Below are positions 44,906 to 53,451 of a DNA stretch of 64,000 nucleotides, in pieces. The position numbers and the translations under genes were made by a program. The first letter of the stretch is position 1, and each line of letters opens with the position of its first letter. This stretch comes from an uncultured Pontibacter sp. Lineage in GTDB: Bacteria > Bacteroidota > Bacteroidia > Cytophagales > Hymenobacteraceae. Below the pieces are notes generated by a model. It ran no database searches. It worked only from the letters and a program-made list of their open reading frames with translations, and was not told the DNA's origin. Location: NCBI RefSeq assembly GCF_947495565.1, contig NZ_CANLZM010000007.1, positions 62,001 to 126,000 of the forward strand, in the 5' to 3' direction.

Positions 44906-47521
44906 ATGCTTAGAATGATGCACGTTTACACACAAAACAAACTTAAAACGCTTTCGCTTCTTCTCCTTTTGGTAGGCTGTATATGGCACGGTGTTGCTGA
45001 GGCCGCCTCTAAAAGCGTAACTGTAACACCTGAGCCTGCATGGGTTAAAAAACTGCCGCTGCGCACCTCCACCAATATTGACCCTAATACCGTAAACGGC
45101 GGTTTCCATTACCTGCTCCAGAACATGCAGCACGAAGTGGCCCGCCAGGAATACTACCGCCAGTTCACATACAAGCTCCTGACAGAGGAGGGGGTGCAGA
45201 ACTCATCCGAAATAAGGTTGAGCTACGACCCGAGCTTTGAGCAGCTGCAGCTGCATAAGGTACAAGTATGGCGCAACGGCAAACCAATTGATAAACTAAA
45301 CCTGAGCAAGGTAAAGGTTATTCAGCGCGAGGAAAGTATGGACCAGGGTATTTACGACGAAAGCCTGACAGCTGTGCTGGTGCTGGACGATATACGGGTA
45401 GGCGATGTGGTAGATTACGCCTTCACCATAAAAGGCCGAAACCCAATTTTCGGAGGAAAATTCTTCACTTCCTTTAACCTGCAGCAGTACGACCCGGTGG
45501 ATGAACTGCTGGTGAACATTGTGGCTCCTCAGGATAAAAAACTGAATTTTAAATACCACCTCAACGCAAGCAAGCCTCAGGTAGTTTCTTCCAACGGGGC
45601 GAAAAGCTATACCTGGCACCTAAAAGATGTGCTAGGTACTGATGTAGATAATAATACCCCTGCCTGGTTCGACCCATACCCTGGCGTATATATTTCTGAG
45701 TACAATAGCTGGCAGGAGGTGGCAAAATGGTCGCTGCCACTCTATGATGTGAAGGAAAAGCCGAGTCAGGGGCTTCAGGTTAAGATAGACAGCATTAAAA
45801 AAGTAGTGGGCAGCGACGAAGGCCGTGTGGTAGCGTCGCTTCGCTTTGTGCAGGATGAGGTGCGTTACCTGGGTTTTGAGGCGGGTATAGGTGGTTTTAA
45901 ACCGCACACCCCAAACCAGGTTTTTCAGAATCGCTTCGGAGACTGCAAAGATAAAGCGCTGCTGCTGACCTACATGCTGCGGCAAATGAACATCAAGGCA
46001 AGTCCTGCGCTCGTCAACACCACACTTCAGGGGCACATTCAGGATTTGCCGCCTTCGCCGTTTGCCTTTAACCATTGCATTGTGCGTGTAGAGCTTTTAG
46101 GCGGAAACGCCTTTTGGTATGACCCCACTATCAGCAAACAGCGCGGTGATTTTGGCAATACCTACGTGCCGGCTTACGGGCAGGCGCTTGTGCTGGAGCC
46201 AAGCACCGCTGCGCTTGCTGCTGTTAAACAGCCAGTGGCCAGAGAGGCAGCCGTTAAAGTGCGCGAGATCTATTACATCGATAATGTGGAGGACGATGTG
46301 GTGCTGGAGGTGCGCACAGAGTATACGGGTGCCGAGGCTGACCGCCAGCGAAGCAGTTTTGCTACTACCAGCATGCAGGACATCAGGAAAAACTACCTGA
46401 ACTTTTACGCCAACGATTATCCGGAAATTGAGCTGAAGGAGGATCCTTCTTTTGAAGACAATGAGTACAGCAACAAGTTTACAGTTACCGAAAAGTATAC
46501 TATACCGGGTTTCTGGCTGCCGCAGCACAACAACGATCAAGTGCTCGAGGGCTGGTTCTCGTCGCTGGCAATCGGGAGCTACATCAGTCAGTTGCAAACC
46601 AGCAAGCGCACCATGCCAATGGCCCTTAGCCACCCCGTGCATGTAGAGCAAAGTATAAAAGTGCTGCTGCCGAGAGCCTGGCCCGTAGATAATACCACGC
46701 AGGAGGTAGATGATGATGCTTTCAGGTACACCAGAAAAGTTATCTACAGCCCGAGCGGCACCGAGCTGAACATAGACCTGAGTTATCAGTCAAAAAAAGA
46801 CCATGTGGCTTCCGAGGCTACCTCTGCTTACCTGCGCAACCAAAAGGCCATGCTTGATAACATTACCTACGGACTAACCTATAACAAAGGCTTAATTACC
46901 AGTTTAAATGATTTTCAGTTCAGTTGGAGTGTGTTTGCGATTTTACTGTTGCTGCTGGCCGGCTTTAGCTTTGGAGCCTACAAACTATACTTCTGGAACC
47001 CACTGCCGATAGCCGGTGAGTCGATGTACGCAGGCGAGAGCATTGGCGGTTGGGCTGTTTTGCCGCTGCTGGGACTTATTTTCACACCGTTTTCAGTTGT
47101 TTTCACTTTCATTTCGGGAGGCTACTTTAACGCCAATTTGTGGCAGGGAATTTCCGATAACGGGCTAAGTCAGTTAATTATCGGCTCGGAAATAACCTTT
47201 AACCTGGCCTTGTTGGTGTTTAGCGGGCTTTTGATCGTGCTGTACCTGAAGCGGCGCTCCAGTGTGCCAAAGCTCATGATTGCCTTTTACGTGAGCAGGC
47301 TGGTTTTCATGGTTTTCGAACTCGCACTCACATCCGCCTGGGGTGTCGGTGTAACCAATGAAAAGTTCGGCTCCAACCTGCTGAGCACCTTTGCCGGCGT
47401 CGCGATTTGGGTGCCATACTTCCTGCTATCATCCAGGGTGAAATCAACATTTGTGGAGCGCTTGCATCCGCAAGAAGAGCTAATTTATACCCAGGAAGAG
47501 GATCAGGCAGCAGTCCATTAA
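44906..47521 (+). CDS. DUF3857 - transglutaminase - DUF2569 fusion protein
   Basis: An 871-residue envelope protein. A signal peptide (about residues 14-34) precedes a DUF3857 domain (about 40-270). A transglutaminase-like domain follows, with catalytic Cys in the block NRFGDCKDKALLLTYML, His in AFNHCIVRVEL and Asp in FWYDPT. The C-terminal ~190 residues are a four-segment membrane region starting ESIGGWAVLPLLGLIFTP, which matches DUF2569. Proteins with the first two domains are common in Bacteroidota, often with no clear role; the added membrane domain may anchor it. Substrate unknown. ATG codons also occur 9 and 12 bases later, so the exact start is uncertain. Confidence 0.85.
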   Translation: MLRMMHVYTQNKLKTLSLLLLLVGCIWHGVAEAASKSVTVTPEPAWVKKLPLRTSTNIDPNTVNGGFHYLLQNMQHEVARQEYYRQFTYKLLTEEGVQNSSEIRLSYDPSFEQLQLHKVQVWRNGKPIDKLNLSKVKVIQREESMDQGIYDESLTAVLVLDDIRVGDVVDYAFTIKGRNPIFGGKFFTSFNLQQYDPVDELLVNIVAPQDKKLNFKYHLNASKPQVVSSNGAKSYTWHLKDVLGTDVDNNTPAWFDPYPGVYISEYNSWQEVAKWSLPLYDVKEKPSQGLQVKIDSIKKVVGSDEGRVVASLRFVQDEVRYLGFEAGIGGFKPHTPNQVFQNRFGDCKDKALLLTYMLRQMNIKASPALVNTTLQGHIQDLPPSPFAFNHCIVRVELLGGNAFWYDPTISKQRGDFGNTYVPAYGQALVLEPSTAALAAVKQPVAREAAVKVREIYYIDNVEDDVVLEVRTEYTGAEADRQRSSFATTSMQDIRKNYLNFYANDYPEIELKEDPSFEDNEYSNKFTVTEKYTIPGFWLPQHNNDQVLEGWFSSLAIGSYISQLQTSKRTMPMALSHPVHVEQSIKVLLPRAWPVDNTTQEVDDDAFRYTRKVIYSPSGTELNIDLSYQSKKDHVASEATSAYLRNQKAMLDNITYGLTYNKGLITSLNDFQFSWSVFAILLLLLAGFSFGAYKLYFWNPLPIAGESMYAGESIGGWAVLPLLGLIFTPFSVVFTFISGGYFNANLWQGISDNGLSQLIIGSEITFNLALLVFSGLLIVLYLKRRSSVPKLMIAFYVSRLVFMVFELALTSAWGVGVTNEKFGSNLLSTFAGVAIWVPYFLLSSRVKSTFVERLHPQEELIYTQEEDQAAVH

Positions 47522-47556
47522 GCCATTTTACACATATCAAATTATCTCATACAAGT

Positions 47557-48402
47557 ATGAATCTCATCCATAAACAGCACAGCAAACTCGCGCTGCTGTT
47601 GCTTGTATGCTTTATCTTTTGCCTGTTACTACCTGCCCATGCCCAAGAGCGGCAGGTAAGATACCTCAGCGAAACCCAACGGGAAGTACCGGCTTCAGAA
47701 GCCTATTTTATAGATGTAAAGGAAAATAACGAAGCAGGAGGCGGCACCTGGATGCGCTTTCTGGCCAAGGACAGTACAAAGGTGCGGCAGCTCACCTACA
47801 GCGACTTTGAGGGTGATAAAGAGAAACCCGGCATGCTAAACGGACCTTACTCGGAGTGGCATGAAAGTGGGCATTACAAGATTAAAGCCAGTTACGTAAA
47901 TAACAAACTCAACGGCGAGTATAGCGCGTGGTATGACAGCGGCCAGTTGCAGTATACATGTAAGTATAAAGACAACATGGTTCAGGATACGCTGATAGGC
48001 TATTTTGAATCAGGGAAAGTGCGCCGCGTGGAGGTTTATGATCAAGGCAAGGTAGTGTCCGGTAAAGTATACAACGAGGCTGGTACCGAGCTAAGTTATT
48101 TCCCGATGCGGGAAATGCCGGTGTTCCCAGGCGGTGAGCAAGTGATGCTGCGTTGGCTGGCCACCAATATCAAGTATCCCAAAAGTACCCGCAAGGCAAA
48201 AGTGCAGGGTTTGGTTTTGGCAAGCTACGTGGTAAATGTAGATGGGCAGCTAGAGAATATCGAGCTTGTCAGAGGCATACACCCGGATGCTGACGCCGAG
48301 GCTTTACGTGTAATTCGTGCCATGCCGGTATGGGTAGCCGGAACATATGAGGGCGAGGCAGTTCCGGTACACTATACCTTGCCCATTCGGTTTAGCCTTT
48401 AG
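47557..48402 (+). CDS. Energy transducer TonB-like protein with MORN repeats
   Basis: A 281-residue protein. The ATG at 47557 is chosen because it starts a signal peptide (residues 1-27, ending LPAHAQ); an open frame extends upstream into the previous gene but is not credible. The middle has MORN-like repeats (LNGPYSEWHESGHYKIKASY, LNGEYSAWYDSGQLQYT, IGYFESGKVRRVEVYDQG). The end is a TonB_C domain (FPGGEQVMLRWLATNIKYP, QGLVLASYVVNVDGQLEN, HPDADAEALRVIRAMP). It lacks the membrane-proline stalk of classic TonB, so it may bind receptor proteins in another way. It begins 36 bases after the transglutaminase fusion. Confidence 0.85.
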   Translation: MNLIHKQHSKLALLLLVCFIFCLLLPAHAQERQVRYLSETQREVPASEAYFIDVKENNEAGGGTWMRFLAKDSTKVRQLTYSDFEGDKEKPGMLNGPYSEWHESGHYKIKASYVNNKLNGEYSAWYDSGQLQYTCKYKDNMVQDTLIGYFESGKVRRVEVYDQGKVVSGKVYNEAGTELSYFPMREMPVFPGGEQVMLRWLATNIKYPKSTRKAKVQGLVLASYVVNVDGQLENIELVRGIHPDADAEALRVIRAMPVWVAGTYEGEAVPVHYTLPIRFSL

Positions 48403-48461
48403 CCTCCGTTTTATACTTTAAAAGTATCCGAAACCACCTGTATTCAGTATGATACCCTAAT

Positions 48462-48920
48462 ATGACACGGTATCTGTTGTTTTTCCTGACGGGAGTTGCT
48501 ACGGCAACAGTAATATTATTCTTTAGAGGCTATGTATCGGTGCCGCACAATGTGTACTCGGATGTGGCGCTTCGTTCTGGCATGGTTCTTTTTAGCTTAA
48601 CCTCCTGGCTTACGCTGTTCCGGATAAAGACTGGCGCGCTGCTGGCGCTGTTATGTTCGCTGGCTATAGCGCCCTGGCTGGTGCGTGTGGGGCTGCGGGT
48701 TTGGGATGCAAGTATAAATGCGCCGCAGGTAGTGCAGTTTGTGCACTTGGGTGTGTCGGTGCTGGTGTTTTTCTCGCTGGTGGTTAGTGTGCGGTATGTT
48801 TTTAGCCGCGGCTCCTGGCGCTCGGGCACAAGTGCGCCGGGCTTTGTGCTAAAACTTTTACTTGCCGCTATACCGCTGGCCATACTTATAACCTGGTTTT
48901 TAGTGATGGACAAAGTATAA
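48462..48920 (+). CDS. Hypothetical four-segment membrane protein
   Basis: A 152-residue protein with four hydrophobic segments (about residues 1-20, 40-80, 90-115 and 130-150). No family recognised. It follows the TonB-like gene in the same direction with a 59-base gap and ends at a terminator, so it may close that operon. Confidence 0.5.
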   Translation: MTRYLLFFLTGVATATVILFFRGYVSVPHNVYSDVALRSGMVLFSLTSWLTLFRIKTGALLALLCSLAIAPWLVRVGLRVWDASINAPQVVQFVHLGVSVLVFFSLVVSVRYVFSRGSWRSGTSAPGFVLKLLLAAIPLAILITWFLVMDKV

Positions 48921-48930
48921 GCTACTAAAT

Positions 48931-48968
48931 GAGAAAAGCCCCGCCATTTAATGACGGGGCTTTCTCTC
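48931..48968 (+). terminator. Intrinsic terminator after the membrane-protein gene
   Basis: AAAGCCCCG (48935-48943) pairs with CGGGGCTTT (48955-48963), and flanking GAGA/TCTC extends the stem past a bulge. Confidence 0.85.
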
Positions 48969-49420
48969 ACCTTAAAACAAACTAAACTAATCTAAACTTT
49001 ATCTAACCTTATCTTTAGTAATAATACTTCGCGTTTGGGGCGGCAGTTCAGCTTTTAAGCCTTATCTGCCTTTGAATTGATGGTGCACTACTGAAAAAAT
49101 ACTTAAACTTTTCTCGCTTCGGCTTGCGTGTTAATTTAGTGTTAACTATATTAGCCTTCCGATATAGTGTCTCCCTTAATTCGGGTGCAAAATTACCCGA
49201 ATGATTTGATTTCCAAAAGAAAAATCTCAAAAGATTTTTCTCCTTTCCCCATTTCTTGTATCTTAAGTTTTGTAACTATTTAAAATACAATTACTTAACC
49301 TATATTTTCTGCTAAAAATATTTTTAAAAAATATATAAATAAGGGCGTTCAGGGGCTTTTGTCAGCGCCTAAAAGGCTGTTTAGGTCAGCTTTGAGGTTG
49401 AGCACTTGCAGAGGGAAAGA
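48969..49420. other. Gene-free AT-rich spacer between convergent operons
   Basis: About 450 bases with no convincing gene. The right part (49250-49345) is very AT-rich. No repeat, tRNA or recognised RNA was seen; a 60-codon minus-strand frame here lacks any support. Confidence 0.5.
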
Positions 49421-49421
49421 A

Positions 49422-49447
49422 AAAAGCAGGGTGGAGGCCCTGCTTTT
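49422..49447 (-). terminator. Intrinsic terminator of the ATP-grasp operon
   Basis: AAAAGCAGGG (49422-49431) pairs with CCCTGCTTTT (49438-49447) around a 6-base loop, just beyond the stop of the minus-strand ATP-grasp gene. Confidence 0.85.
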
Positions 49448-49470
49448 AAAGTATAAAAACTGCTGCGGCA

Positions 49471-50520
49471 CTAAATCATAGCTACAGTCTTGTTATTAAT
49501 CTGGGCATCATAGGTTTTTTTATAATGCACTTTTCGCTCCAGGGCGGCGATAATAGGCTCAGAAAAATCAACTCCTTCCAGTGTGCTGGCATCAGACAGT
49601 CCGCCGGGGCTAAATACGTTAATCTCCATCAGTTTATCGCCCACAATATCGAGGCCTACCAGAAACATGCCGTCTTGTATCAGTTTAGGCCTTACAAGCT
49701 CTACCAGATCCAGCATGGTTTGGGTGATTTTGGCTGCCTGCGAGGAGCCGCCGGCATGCAGGTTACTACGGATATCATCTTTGCCGGTAACCCGGTGAAT
49801 AGCGCAGTACTTGCCCTTGTGCTGCAAGGCCTCGCCGTTCATCACAATCAGGCGGACATCGCCTTCAGTGGCCTGCGGCAGGTACTCCTGTGCAATAACA
49901 TAACCATCGCGGCTGATGGCCTCCACAATCTGGTTCAGGTTGGTGGTATCATTCTTCTTCACCATAAATACACCCGAGCCTCCCGAGCCCTGCAGTGGTT
50001 TTAAAATGATGTTGTTCTTCTGCTGATTGAAGAAGTCCTTTATCTCATCCTTATCACGGGTAATGAGCGTGCGCGGGCGAACAGCCTCCGGGAAGTGCTG
50101 GAAGTACATCTTGTTCACCGCATCCGAAAGCTTAGTCGGGTCGTTGAGTACGATCACGCCGTGGCGAATGGCCAGCTGCCCAAAGATAATGCCTGCGTTT
50201 TGCGCCCACCCGCGCCCTTCACCTTCCGACGAAGGATCATTGCGGAGCATCAGCACGTCCAGTTCAGGAGCCGTAACGCGCACTTTATTGGCTTTCTCGC
50301 CCTGAATAGCCTCCAGGTAAGTAGCCGGCGATTTATACTTGTGTTTCGGGTCTGCTTGCACAGCTTCGGCGCCCATGTAGCCATCAGGGTAATAAGCCAG
50401 GTCGCCAACTCCCATCAGGTATACTTGGTGTCCTTTGTTGTGCATGCGCTGCGCCAGGAAAATGGTGGTGTATCCGGGTTTTTCTGTTTCTATGTTGTTT
50501 ACTACAAATCCTATCGTCAT
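49471..50520 (-). CDS. Glutathione-synthetase-like ATP-grasp ligase
   Basis: A 349-residue ATP-grasp enzyme of the GshB type. Seen: the N-terminal GFVVNNIETEKPGYTTIFLA; an MLRNDPSSEGEG block; the ATP-grasp core with the Lys in NIILKPLQGSGGSGVFMV; IAQEYLPQATEGDVRLIV with the Arg; and the metal-binding end LVGLDIVGDKLMEINVFSPGG. It forms amide bonds using ATP. True glutathione synthesis would need a glutamate-cysteine ligase, and none is nearby. It is the last gene of a three-gene operon, 41 bases after the QEGLA peptidase. The context suggests a ligase for another peptide substrate, which is inference. Confidence 0.85.
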   Translation of the reverse strand: MTIGFVVNNIETEKPGYTTIFLAQRMHNKGHQVYLMGVGDLAYYPDGYMGAEAVQADPKHKYKSPATYLEAIQGEKANKVRVTAPELDVLMLRNDPSSEGEGRGWAQNAGIIFGQLAIRHGVIVLNDPTKLSDAVNKMYFQHFPEAVRPRTLITRDKDEIKDFFNQQKNNIILKPLQGSGGSGVFMVKKNDTTNLNQIVEAISRDGYVIAQEYLPQATEGDVRLIVMNGEALQHKGKYCAIHRVTGKDDIRSNLHAGGSSQAAKITQTMLDLVELVRPKLIQDGMFLVGLDIVGDKLMEINVFSPGGLSDASTLEGVDFSEPIIAALERKVHYKKTYDAQINNKTVAMI

Positions 50521-50561
50521 GGGTGTTTTTTTATACTTAGGTTGATATTGCGGTTGGAAGA

Positions 50562-52409
50562 TTATAGTAAGTTAAATACTGAAATGCCTGCTTTTAGTTG
50601 TTCCAGCTTTGGTTTGATGCTGCTGTCGAGGAGATAGCGCGGTTTAATGGGCATTGGGCGCAGCACGTTCCGGTAAATCAGCTCCTGCACAATGGGTATG
50701 TAGTCCTGCCGGATCTTGCCAATCAGCAGCGGCTCCAGCTCGTTTCCCTCTTTCAGGTAATTAAGCAGGTGCACCAGGCCCCGCAAGTATACGGCATCTT
50801 TGGTGAGGCCACCGCCCCGGTGCACGCGCATGGTTACATCCCAGGCTGTCTCGGCCTCAAAGTGGTACTCGTCCTTCAGTCGCCGGAAGTTATCTATAAA
50901 GCTGCAGCCTTTGGTAAGGTGGTAAACAGCCACTACACGAGCAGCCAGAATGCGCATGCGTGCGTGGTCCAGGCCGCCCACCAGCCACTCGCTCAGCACG
51001 GCTAAGCCTTCCTGAAGCTCCTCATAGCCGGGGCTGCCCACATACAGCTGGTGCAGCGGCTGCGCCTTGCCGTTATAGTATGTTAGAATGTGGGTACCAA
51101 CTTCATGTTGAATCAAAGCCTCGGCACGGTGGCGCGGTATTCTGGCATCAGACCCTACGTTTAAGCGGCCTTTCGATACAATCAGCCCCACCACGTCATC
51201 CCGAACATCCACGCCTGAGTCTAAGCCCGGGTACTGCTCCTTCAGGAAAGCAATCTCCTGCTCGGCCTGCGCCACGAATTCAGGTACAGGTATAATGTCT
51301 ATCTCCTTTCGATGAACTGGCTCCGGAATGGCGGCCAATATGCCTTCAGCCACTTTCAGCAGCTGGTCGTCTACGGTGCCATAGAGCTGCATGCTGCTGT
51401 ACAGGAAATCCGGTGTGTTGCGGTCTGCAAGCATGGTTAGCATCTTGTCCAGTTCGTGGCGCTTATCCCGGAAAAGGTAGCCGAGCGTGGGGTCGTCTAC
51501 TTTCTCTATCGAGATGTTGTACAGTTTGCGCTTAAGCTGGTCGGCATCCACGGGCATGAGGCGGTAATGAAACGTAGGCGTCTTTTCATACTTGGCTTTC
51601 TTAAATTCTGCCCAGGCCTCGTTATTATTGACAGGCGTTACCAGCAGCAAAAACCGAAACTGGTCGCTTATACTTGTCAGTTGCTTGTCAATGCGCCAAA
51701 CAATACGGTTTACTGCCTGCCGCCCCAATGCCTGAAAGTGTACCGGGTGGTGTGTTGTTTGCACACTCACAAAGTCGAAAACAGTTTTTTTGATGGCGTT
51801 GGCTACTTTCCCGCGAAGGGTGCGCAGCAGCAAAGGATAAATTTTACCGGTAGATCTATTTCTGTAGATGGGGTTCAGTTGCAGCCCCAGCATCAGTATA
51901 CTATGTTTTTTCAGGTCTTGCTCCGATAGCAGGGAAAGCGGCTCCTGCAGCAGCGGGTGGTTGCTCTCCACCTCTACGGAAGTATGGATGCGAGGCAGTT
52001 TTATACTTTGCAGCTCCTTTACAATGGTTTGAGTAGTGGTAGGCAACTGCTCCTCCGGCCCCAGTACCTTAAACAGCGGCAAGTCCGTGGCATTGGCAGG
52101 CGCAGCCATCAGCTCAATTATCATAAAGGCGCCAAACTTGTCGGCCATGGCCTGGGCTATACTTTGTACTAGCGGGCGCAGTTCTTCTGTGCGTTCCTCA
52201 TGAGAGATGATGTATGCCGCATTAGCTTTCAGAAAGTCGGCAGTGGGGTGGTCGGGCTGGTTGGCCGGGTGCCGGAAAAGTATAAGGAAGGGCAGGGGGC
52301 GGTCTATATACAGCAACCCGCCATCAGGCAGGCGGCGGTGAACCTGCTTTCCCCGCTTCAGGCTCCGGGTAATCTTCTTAACAAAGCTATCAGTTATACT
52401 TTCTATCAT
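50562..52409 (-). CDS. QEGLA/DUF1704 family metallopeptidase
   Basis: A 615-residue soluble protein. The zinc-type motif HEVGTH is at residues 435-440 and the family motif QEGLA at 466-470, within the segment GYEELQEGLAVLSEWL. This is the DUF1704 family, often labelled 'flavohemoglobin expression-modulating QEGLA motif protein'. The eukaryotic MATCAP enzyme, which removes the C-terminal tyrosine of tubulin, belongs to the same family (established). The first ~340 residues have no motif I recognise. It is the second gene of the operon and sits between the amidohydrolase and the ATP-grasp ligase. A carboxypeptidase-like role here is inference. Confidence 0.85.
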   Translation of the reverse strand: MIESITDSFVKKITRSLKRGKQVHRRLPDGGLLYIDRPLPFLILFRHPANQPDHPTADFLKANAAYIISHEERTEELRPLVQSIAQAMADKFGAFMIIELMAAPANATDLPLFKVLGPEEQLPTTTQTIVKELQSIKLPRIHTSVEVESNHPLLQEPLSLLSEQDLKKHSILMLGLQLNPIYRNRSTGKIYPLLLRTLRGKVANAIKKTVFDFVSVQTTHHPVHFQALGRQAVNRIVWRIDKQLTSISDQFRFLLLVTPVNNNEAWAEFKKAKYEKTPTFHYRLMPVDADQLKRKLYNISIEKVDDPTLGYLFRDKRHELDKMLTMLADRNTPDFLYSSMQLYGTVDDQLLKVAEGILAAIPEPVHRKEIDIIPVPEFVAQAEQEIAFLKEQYPGLDSGVDVRDDVVGLIVSKGRLNVGSDARIPRHRAEALIQHEVGTHILTYYNGKAQPLHQLYVGSPGYEELQEGLAVLSEWLVGGLDHARMRILAARVVAVYHLTKGCSFIDNFRRLKDEYHFEAETAWDVTMRVHRGGGLTKDAVYLRGLVHLLNYLKEGNELEPLLIGKIRQDYIPIVQELIYRNVLRPMPIKPRYLLDSSIKPKLEQLKAGISVFNLL

Positions 52410-52523
52410 TGCATATTTAAGTGGATAGACAAAGAACAGGCTGGCAACGGGCAGAAGGTTTTTAGAGCGTCTCCGGATGCCCTACATGTTATTTTACAGC
52501 CTGTGTTTTGCCCAAAACTATAT

Positions 52524-53324
52524 TTAACACACCTGCTCCAAAGCTTTGAGTACGGGATGTGTACTCTGCTGCAGCGCCTGCCGTATCTCCTGCACCTGCG
52601 CCTGGTCGGGCTCCCCGGTCCACTCATCCATAAAGAATTTTTTAAACTCGATGCTCATCACGCATACGCTGTCGCCAAAGGTGTCGTGGATCCAGCGCAT
52701 AAAATGCCCTCCCTTAAACTTCACGTTCTCGCGCACATCCAGCTGGCGACCTTGGTAGTTATAACTGCTGAGGCTGTTTATGAAAGCATCCACCACCGGT
52801 GCCCACTTTTCGCGGTTCATGTTGCCGGTGCCAATGTTCACTTCCGGGTTTTCGTCTGGGTTGGCAGCTGGCCCGGACTGCCCTTCGCGGCGGTGGTTGT
52901 AAGTATGAAGGTCGTAGATAACCAGGCAATCGTGCTTTTCCAGAAGTCCGGTCAGCATTCGCTTTACTTCTTTATAAAATTGGTCATAGCGCTTCATCGA
53001 TTCCTGCGCCAGTTCCTCCGGAAGTTCGTCCTTCCACACCTGCAGCCCCCAGGCATCCTCTGGCTTGCGGTAAATGGCTTTTTCAGGCGAGCGGTTCAGG
53101 TCAAGTTCAAAGCGGGAGTAGTGGCCTACAATCTGGTTATCGGTTACGGCCACCCAATCGGCTGTGAAGGGATCCTCTTCGCGCAGCCGCTCCTCGGCAG
53201 TCAGGTTGTACAGGCCTTTAAGGTTGGGGCGCACCTCATGGCCGTTGTGTATGGCAGTGGCTACTAAAGGGCTTTCGCCAGGGGTAATGGTATAGTATGC
53301 AGTATCTGTTTTTGTCTGGGTCAT
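52524..53324 (-). CDS. N-formylglutamate amidohydrolase family protein
   Basis: A 266-residue protein. The ATG at 53324 (MTQTKTDTAY) is preferred to a start at 53387. The family motif AIHNGHEVRP near residue 25 and the block VIYDLHTYNHRR near residue 140 carry the metal-binding His residues; DLNRSPEKAIY also fits. N-formylglutamate amidohydrolases belong to histidine degradation, but no other hut gene is here. As the first gene of the operon with a peptidase and a ligase it more probably cleaves an amide made or used in that pathway. That is inference. The gap to the next gene is 114 bases. Confidence 0.85.
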   Translation of the reverse strand: MTQTKTDTAYYTITPGESPLVATAIHNGHEVRPNLKGLYNLTAEERLREEDPFTADWVAVTDNQIVGHYSRFELDLNRSPEKAIYRKPEDAWGLQVWKDELPEELAQESMKRYDQFYKEVKRMLTGLLEKHDCLVIYDLHTYNHRREGQSGPAANPDENPEVNIGTGNMNREKWAPVVDAFINSLSSYNYQGRQLDVRENVKFKGGHFMRWIHDTFGDSVCVMSIEFKKFFMDEWTGEPDQAQVQEIRQALQQSTHPVLKALEQVC

Positions 53325-53423
53325 AGCTAATATTATTGTGTACCGTTTTACCCTTTCCGGCTGCTGAAGGTTATAAACAAGTAGCATGTGCAGGTTGGGT
53401 TTTGCGTATGGCTGCTGCTTTTC

Positions 53424-53431
53424 TATTTTTG
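53424..53431 (+). promoter_or_regulatory. Bacteroidota-type -7 box (TATTTTTG)
   Basis: Fits TAnnTTTG, 20 bases upstream of the ATG at 53452, in the divergent spacer. Confidence 0.5.
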
Positions 53432-53451
53432 TTGCTCATAAACCATAACAC

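Noticed and set aside
47407..47556. Extension of the TonB-like gene into the end of the transglutaminase fusion
   Set aside because: The extension lacks features, while the ATG at 47557 begins a proper signal peptide.
49048..49230. A 60-codon minus-strand frame between the convergent operons
   Set aside because: Highly basic random-looking sequence in an AT-rich spacer with no family match or signals.
52200..53267. A 355-codon plus-strand frame opposite the amidohydrolase and QEGLA genes
   Set aside because: The opposite strand encodes two recognised families with their motifs; this frame spans both genes and has no recognisable features.
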